Positions 59,901 through 64,000 of a stretch of 64,000 bases of DNA are shown one piece after another. Positions within the stretch are counted from its first letter, which is position 1, and each line of letters starts with the position of its first letter. The stretch spans positions 2,296,501 to 2,360,500 of the forward strand of contig CP119314.1 of NCBI GenBank assembly GCA_029202385.1, read 5' to 3'. The stretch is from Candidatus Sphingomonas phytovorans (lineage in GTDB: Bacteria; Pseudomonadota; Alphaproteobacteria; Sphingomonadales; Sphingomonadaceae). The notes beneath the pieces are model-generated. The model did no database searches and was not told the origin of the DNA. It saw nothing but the letters and a program-made list of their open reading frames with translations. A program made the position numbers and the translations under genes.

Positions 59901-62900
59901 TCGACAATGGCAAAGGATTGTCCTTGATGTTGATCGGCGCGGGGCCGTTGGCCACCGGCGGCTTGGCGATCACGATGTCCAGCGTCGTAGGGGGTGGCAG
60001 CAGCGGCTGGAAATCGGACGGCGTCGATTCGCCGTTGACCAGACCCATGATCACCTTGTTGAAGTATGGCGTGTAAGCCTTGAGGTAATTTGTATAATCG
60101 TTCGCCGTTGCAGGCGGCGTCGGAGGAGGATTGGTCGGATCGATCGAGCCACCGGCGAAGAACATCGTATATTCAAGATCAATGCCGTTGTTGATCGACG
60201 AGAAGGCGCCAGGCAGGTTGAGGAAATCCAGATACTTCTGGTAAAGTCCATAATACTGGCCAATTGCGGTCGAGTCTCCGACCAAATTATCGGCTGGCGC
60301 ATATAACAGGCTGGTGTCGCTAATCCCATTGAACACCGAATCCTTAAGGGTCTGCCACGCCGGATCGATCGTCGCGAAATCCGACTCGATGATCTTCCCG
60401 CCCGCGCCGGTTGCCGTGGCATATTGCCAGAAACCGTCCGTAAGGCTGGCACGCGCATCGATATTGCCTTGGGCGCGCAGCGACAGGATGGGTGCCTGAT
60501 CGTTGTAGCGGAACGCGAGTGCGTTGGGACTGGTGCCGGCGCCAAGGTTCCACGCGGTGAGGATGGAGATGGCGCCGCCATTGATCGTGGGATCGGGGTT
60601 GCGCAGTTCGACACCCGGACGGGCATGGAAGTTGGCGATGCTTGCGAACCGGTTCTCGAAGGTGAAGCCGGGATTGCGGATGAACCCCATCAGCGTGCCA
60701 GCGACGGCTGCATCTTCGTCGCCGTTCAGATAGCCGTAGAAAGTCTGGTGATCGGCGTTGGGCGTCGTTGGCGTGAACAGATTGGTCGCCAGATACGCCT
60801 TCAGCTCGGCATCGTCAGTCGGATCCGGCAGTGCGTTGCCCGCCATGTCGGTCCAGGTACCCGCGACCAGCTTGCCGTCCGCGCCATACCAGCCGGCCGG
60901 GTCGATGATCCCGTCAAAATATTTGCTCTTGTCGGTCTGCTGGGTGTCGGCGGTGCTCCACACCGCATAGGCTTCGAGACCGACATCGCGCGCGCCCTTG
61001 ATCGTCGCGCCGGGATCGATCGTGACGTTGACGTCGCCATTGGCGAGCAGCGGCGCGCGGATCGCCACCGTGCCACCCGACAGGCCGCCGGCGGTACCGC
61101 CGGAGACGTCGATCACCGCGCCCGCACCAACCCGGATCGTGCCGGAGCCGGCCGCATCGATCAGCTCATACCCATAGGTCGGATCGAGGGAACCGTTGGC
61201 GACACCGCCGGTCATCAGCCGCACGCTGCCGCCACGCTGGGCCGGATCGGAGCCGGTGGCGATCAAGCTGCCGGTCATGGTCACCCCGCTGCGTCCGGCC
61301 AGCGTGATGCTGCCGCCCGCCGGTCCCGCCGCGTTGATCGTCCCGGCGATCAGGACATTGCCGTCCGCTCCGCCGGGCATCCCGGTGGCGCCATCGGCCG
61401 TCAGCGTTACGGTGCGAGCGGTGAGCGTTTTGCCGTTCGACAGGATAAGGTTGCCGGCCCGGCTGCGCACCGCCACCGCCTGCGTCACGCCGCTGTCCGC
61501 CAGCCGCGTCGCAAGGCTGTCGAGATCGACCGATCCGCCCACATCAAGGCTGAGCGAGCCGCCGACATAGCCGGTCGCGGCATTGCCGCGCAGCGTGCCA
61601 AGGAGATTGACATTCTGCGTTGGCGCAGACACCGTCAGGCTGCCGGCGTCACCGCCCTTGGCCGTGCCGGAGAAGTCGAGCGTGGCACCCTGAGCCAACA
61701 AGATTTTACCCTTGTCGGCGGTCAGCGCGATCGCGCCGGCCGGGGCATAGGCGGTCACATCGCGGAATGGCTTGGCCACGCCCGCCGTCATGACCTTCGC
61801 GCCTTCTCCGATCGTCAGGTCGCCCGAGGTCGCATGCAGCGAGACATTGCCTGCCGGTGCCAGGATCAGCGCCGCGTCGACCAGCGCGCCGCCCGAGAAG
61901 GTCCACGCCCCGCCCAGCGTCTCACGCTGGATCGCCGTGCCCGCGCCCGTCGCCAGTGTCAGCGTGCCGGTGGTCACGACCCGGCTGTCCGCACCGGTGT
62001 CAGTTGTGAATACAGGCGCGGTCATCGTCACGTCGAGGCTGCCCAGATCGAGGCTGCCATTGCCCTGGCCGACGATGCCCTTGGTGGCGGTCGCCGTCAC
62101 GGTGCCGAACCCACGTAGCGTCTTGGCACCCACGCCGAGATCGAGTTCACCGGCGCTGAGCTTCAGCGTGCCGGTCCCGCCTGCGAACACCGCCTGGCCG
62201 CCAAGGTCGTTGACCAGCGACAGCGTCGGCGCATTGATACTCACAGTGCCCCCGTCGCTACTGAACGCCGCGGCGCCCAGCGACAGGTTCTGCGCGGAGT
62301 CGAGATCGACATTGCCGTAGAAGTCCATGGTCGAGCGACTGTGGAAGCCCAGCGTCGTGATATTGGCGAAGCGCGCGATCAGCGCGCTGTCGACCACCAG
62401 CCCGGCAGGCGTCGCCTGGGAGCCGCTGCCGACGAAGGCGACGCTGTTGGCGTTGATATCGACCGCCTTGCCCGCGAAGGTCGCGCCAGGGGCGAGCAGG
62501 AAGTCCCCCGTCGAATCGAGGATCACCGAATTGCCGCCGTCGATCGAGGCACCGGCACGGATATCGAGCAGGCCTTTCGTGGTCCCGGCGACACCGCCCA
62601 GGCCCGGCACGTTCGCCCGGATCACCGGCACGGCCGCACCATTGGAGACGCGCAGCAGTGCACCGTCCCCGCTCGCACCACCCGTCGCGCCGATCAGAAG
62701 GGGAATGGTACTTCCCGCTGCAATCGTTCCCTTGGCCGCCAGTACGCTTCCGCTTTCGATCAGAAGGCCGTTGGCCGCATTCGGATCGCTGCCCGATGCA
62801 TCGGTGGCGGAGACGAAAAGGATTTCCGGACCGGTCAGCGCGGAACCTGTATCGTTCGACAGGATGACGCTGTTGGAGACGGCCTTGACGACCGTCCCGT

Positions 62901-63999
62901 CCGCCGTATCGGTCCGGGTACCGCCGATCAGCAGGCTTTCCGCGCCAAGACCGGTGAGCGATACGGCATTGACCTGCAGATAGCCTGCGCGCGCCGCACC
63001 GCTGCCGCCGATGATCTGGATGTCCTGTGCGGCGATATCCACCGCCGCGCCGCGGCCACCCGTGCCGGGTGTCGAGTTCAGCTTGCCGTCGAGGGTCAGC
63101 GCGTTGACCGCGGCCAGGACGAGTTGGCCGGCATCGACCGCCGTGCGCCCCGCATTCTTGCCGGAATGGGCGGCCAGCGCCGGGAAGTACTTGTCGGCGT
63201 CGGTGATGGTATATTCGCTGTACTGTTTCCACACATTGGCGGACTGGACGAGGAAGCTCGTGGTGCGCGCATCCTGCTTGCCGGTAATCCCGTCGACGAA
63301 GCGGCCCGACACGATGCGGCTGCCGTCATATTGAGTGAAATCATCGCGCGCGATGCTGTCGGTGATCTGGGTCTGCTGGACGACGCGGAACGCGCCTTTC
63401 ACCGTAGCGTATTGCCCCGGCAACAGCGTGTACACGCCGTCCGGCAGGCCCGGCACGCCCGATAGGTAGACCGATTTGCCGATGTCGGACCCGGTCCCGC
63501 CGAAGCTCGGATCATAGGCCGCGACCGGGCCGCTATAGCCGGGGATCACGGCATAGACCGGCCGGCCATCGGCGTAGAGCGGGACCTGCTGCGGCGTCGC
63601 GCCGGTCGAATAAACCGTATTGACCGCCTTCAGAAGATCGCGCGAACCGCCGGTCCCGGGCACGAACTCCTGCGCGTAGACGCCGCCGCCGCCCGAGAGA
63701 TCCACGGTCGCATTCTTCGCCAGCGTGACGTCGTTGCCCGCGATGCCGATGAACTTCTGCGGCGCCTGGGTCAGGTCGGGCGAGGTGAACCCGTCGATCA
63801 CCAGCCGCCAGTCAGTGCCGTCGGTGGTGGTGCCATAGGGCAGCGACCGGCCGTCGAGCGACACCGAGGTGAGACTGCCCGCGCCAAGGGTCACGCTCTG
63901 CGTACGGACGAGCGGTACATTGCCAAACGCTTTCTTCGTGTCCGCATCGGTCGGATCGCCGACACCGAGCTGGATCGTGCCCGACGGTGCGCGCAACAC
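56941..63999 (-). CDS. Filamentous-haemagglutinin-like giant exoprotein, 5' end outside window (>2350 aa)
   Basis: Secreted or surface adhesin of the FhaB/HxuA type with right-handed beta-helix repeats. Much of the sequence is low-complexity Gly/Asn/Ala/Thr/Ser with recurring motifs such as GNLSVQAGGDI, LSLGAAAFSSDGGTVSINAPT, GSLTVSAPTQNVNLLGTLRG, GGTINVGTMIRTGTGGIDIISAGDIALLD. The C-terminal 600 residues (IYAGGDVANLYFLGTNLYASDVTNIVAGRDIYDTP, SLDITAGRDLGPLAGNKP, GNINILGPGGRILVG, DMTIWSSNGDINAGKGAKT) match the DUF3739-type end of sphingomonad FHA proteins. It closes with a small Ala-rich helix and PSVVIVTINGFG. The N-terminal secretion (TPS) domain and any TpsB partner lie beyond the window. 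Accessory SapC and OmpH-like genes follow. Confidence 0.9.
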   Translation of the reverse strand: MLRAPSGTIQLGVGDPTDADTKKAFGNVPLVRTQSVTLGAGSLTSVSLDGRSLPYGTTTDGTDWRLVIDGFTSPDLTQAPQKFIGIAGNDVTLAKNATVDLSGGGGVYAQEFVPGTGGSRDLLKAVNTVYSTGATPQQVPLYADGRPVYAVIPGYSGPVAAYDPSFGGTGSDIGKSVYLSGVPGLPDGVYTLLPGQYATVKGAFRVVQQTQITDSIARDDFTQYDGSRIVSGRFVDGITGKQDARTTSFLVQSANVWKQYSEYTITDADKYFPALAAHSGKNAGRTAVDAGQLVLAAVNALTLDGKLNSTPGTGGRGAAVDIAAQDIQIIGGSGAARAGYLQVNAVSLTGLGAESLLIGGTRTDTADGTVVKAVSNSVILSNDTGSALTGPEILFVSATDASGSDPNAANGLLIESGSVLAAKGTIAAGSTIPLLIGATGGASGDGALLRVSNGAAVPVIRANVPGLGGVAGTTKGLLDIRAGASIDGGNSVILDSTGDFLLAPGATFAGKAVDINANSVAFVGSGSQATPAGLVVDSALIARFANITTLGFHSRSTMDFYGNVDLDSAQNLSLGAAAFSSDGGTVSINAPTLSLVNDLGGQAVFAGGTGTLKLSAGELDLGVGAKTLRGFGTVTATATKGIVGQGNGSLDLGSLDVTMTAPVFTTDTGADSRVVTTGTLTLATGAGTAIQRETLGGAWTFSGGALVDAALILAPAGNVSLHATSGDLTIGEGAKVMTAGVAKPFRDVTAYAPAGAIALTADKGKILLAQGATLDFSGTAKGGDAGSLTVSAPTQNVNLLGTLRGNAATGYVGGSLSLDVGGSVDLDSLATRLADSGVTQAVAVRSRAGNLILSNGKTLTARTVTLTADGATGMPGGADGNVLIAGTINAAGPAGGSITLAGRSGVTMTGSLIATGSDPAQRGGSVRLMTGGVANGSLDPTYGYELIDAAGSGTIRVGAGAVIDVSGGTAGGLSGGTVAIRAPLLANGDVNVTIDPGATIKGARDVGLEAYAVWSTADTQQTDKSKYFDGIIDPAGWYGADGKLVAGTWTDMAGNALPDPTDDAELKAYLATNLFTPTTPNADHQTFYGYLNGDEDAAVAGTLMGFIRNPGFTFENRFASIANFHARPGVELRNPDPTINGGAISILTAWNLGAGTSPNALAFRYNDQAPILSLRAQGNIDARASLTDGFWQYATATGAGGKIIESDFATIDPAWQTLKDSVFNGISDTSLLYAPADNLVGDSTAIGQYYGLYQKYLDFLNLPGAFSSINNGIDLEYTMFFAGGSIDPTNPPPTPPATANDYTNYLKAYTPYFNKVIMGLVNGESTPSDFQPLLPPPTTLDIVIAKPPVANGPAPINIKDNPLPLSSAVLAGGVSSSYRLIAGADFASSDPITVQAISAAALTIDGHISWATDGGTINVGTMIRTGTGGIDIISAGDIALLDKTAPGTIYAAGRPAAGTIQDTLHQSVLGTNAIGVPTLITGEVHPEAGGDVTIRAGGSISGNEQIYADTGRYAAQFWWPWMATGNAMGANDSTGASEVKASSINFGAFGQGAMSIGGNVSVSAAGDIREFSVSLPTTWYQATDASGAASVTYVGGGNLSVQAGGDILGGSYFVSKGQGRIDTNGSIGSAFTLTAQGYSSPVSTLLALQDAVLTVSARGTADIGGIYNPSWLKIPDGADGSRMFSDGQSYSPRSAINLSSTSGDVRLDTLRLPRSLFGYGNKIYENTEDTSNSYGRMLPASLAVMAFDGSLYVGGAGELYPSTTGNLQLLASGSIQFTNDIVGQLNSAAEFGMSDAPTSYLPSPLNPIGNLSFWNTLFNGGDRFLAHQAGLHAADTQPVRIYSLTGDIVDGAVAADGSFYAGFVTNGMRIVAPKVTQIYAGGDVANLYFLGTNLYASDVTNIVAGRDIYDTPLPTSFLQLNVPVSAIEIAGPGSLDITAGRDLGPLAGNKPVTGLRAVGDLYNARIGRGSADISVLFGTAPGVAWDDFASAYLAPGAKLDGIPGFDNDLIGTVAQYQADQDKRAGGTGAKPTLTADQAWAIFKTLPDAQRQALIEKAFFRVLQTTGADYNDPASRYYGKYARGYQAIEALFPAKLGYTKNNLEGGANGAATQVTTGNLDMRGSTIQTEQGGNINILGPGGRILVGSTGSPPYLVDGQTGAVLVGPQAMGILAWETGNVNIFSDQSLLLAQSRIFTERGGDMTIWSSNGDINAGKGAKTSTEQPPLRYVCTPDYFCRIDSGAAVSGAGIAAFSAGENDLPLVTLVAPRGTVDFGDAGVRAGNLIVAAQAVANADNVQVKGTTIGVPTNQANVSANLAASSTAANAAQEAATAMQKARQNDQPSVVIVTINGFG

Positions 64000-64000
64000 C

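Noticed and set aside
60424..62118. 564-codon plus-strand frame inside the exoprotein gene
   Set aside because: Antisense shadow of the repetitive beta-helix coding region.
1..64000. CRISPR arrays, phage structural genes, rRNA operon
   Set aside because: No regularly spaced direct repeats, capsid/tail/terminase-like proteins or rRNA sequence were seen.

Overview
The window looks like chromosomal DNA from a high-GC alphaproteobacterium of the Sphingomonadaceae. This is inferred from gene content and not from a database match. Supporting content: two large TonB-dependent receptors, a MipA/OmpV protein beside a two-component system, a cyanide-insensitive-type cytochrome bd oxidase, class II DAHP synthase, an HWE-type PAS kinase, and a filamentous-haemagglutinin/SapC/OmpH locus. 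No plasmid, phage or CRISPR hallmark was seen.

Layout. 1-9.9 kb is housekeeping: galU (3' end cut by the window edge), an acyltransferase, a cytochrome bd operon with its 39-aa subunit, two tandem membrane-anchored FKBP isomerases, rpsU, cysS, a D-2-hydroxyacid dehydrogenase and a HhH-like protein. 10-23.5 kb holds a DUF885 hydrolase, a TonB receptor, a lipoprotein with one c-heme motif, MipA divergent from a response regulator/kinase pair, and a second TonB receptor. 23.5-28.6 kb is a metal-transport operon on the minus strand (66-aa protein, Nramp-like transporter, small membrane proteins, porin, MgtC/SapB protein), with an RcnR-type repressor and a CsoR/RcnR-style operator on the opposite strand. 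28.8-36.8 kb carries a TetR regulator divergent from a carotenoid oxygenase, DAHP synthase, and a secreted aldolase-fold protein, beta-propeller and FMN oxidase in a row. A tRNA-Glu(CTC) follows at 36.9 kb.

38.2-51.65 kb, between tRNA-Glu and a PAS kinase, is an accessory island packed with nucleic-acid and NAD+ enzymes in tightly coupled operons. It holds (i) GIY-YIG nuclease / zinc-ribbon-RES protein / NucS-like PD-(D/E)XK protein; (ii) HerA ATPase / NurA nuclease / DNA methyltransferase; (iii) a Septu-like pair in which the ATPase carries at its N-terminus a degenerate full-length copy of its HNH partner. The island is bordered by a truncated thermonuclease gene on the left and a truncated GHKL-ATPase gene on the right. 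It looks like a defence island. Modules (i) and (iii) are the best candidates for something undescribed.

52.7-54.2 kb is a complete IS5-type insertion sequence (17-bp inverted repeats, TTAG target duplication, passenger gene) inserted in the loop of a hairpin. Beyond it lie the debris of a lytic transglycosylase and an HU gene. The window ends with a minus-strand surface locus: a giant filamentous-haemagglutinin-like exoprotein (5' end outside the window), SapC, an OmpH/Skp-like chaperone, a small membrane protein and a TonB-C-like protein.

All functional calls come from reading motifs and family resemblance by eye; no alignments or searches were run.
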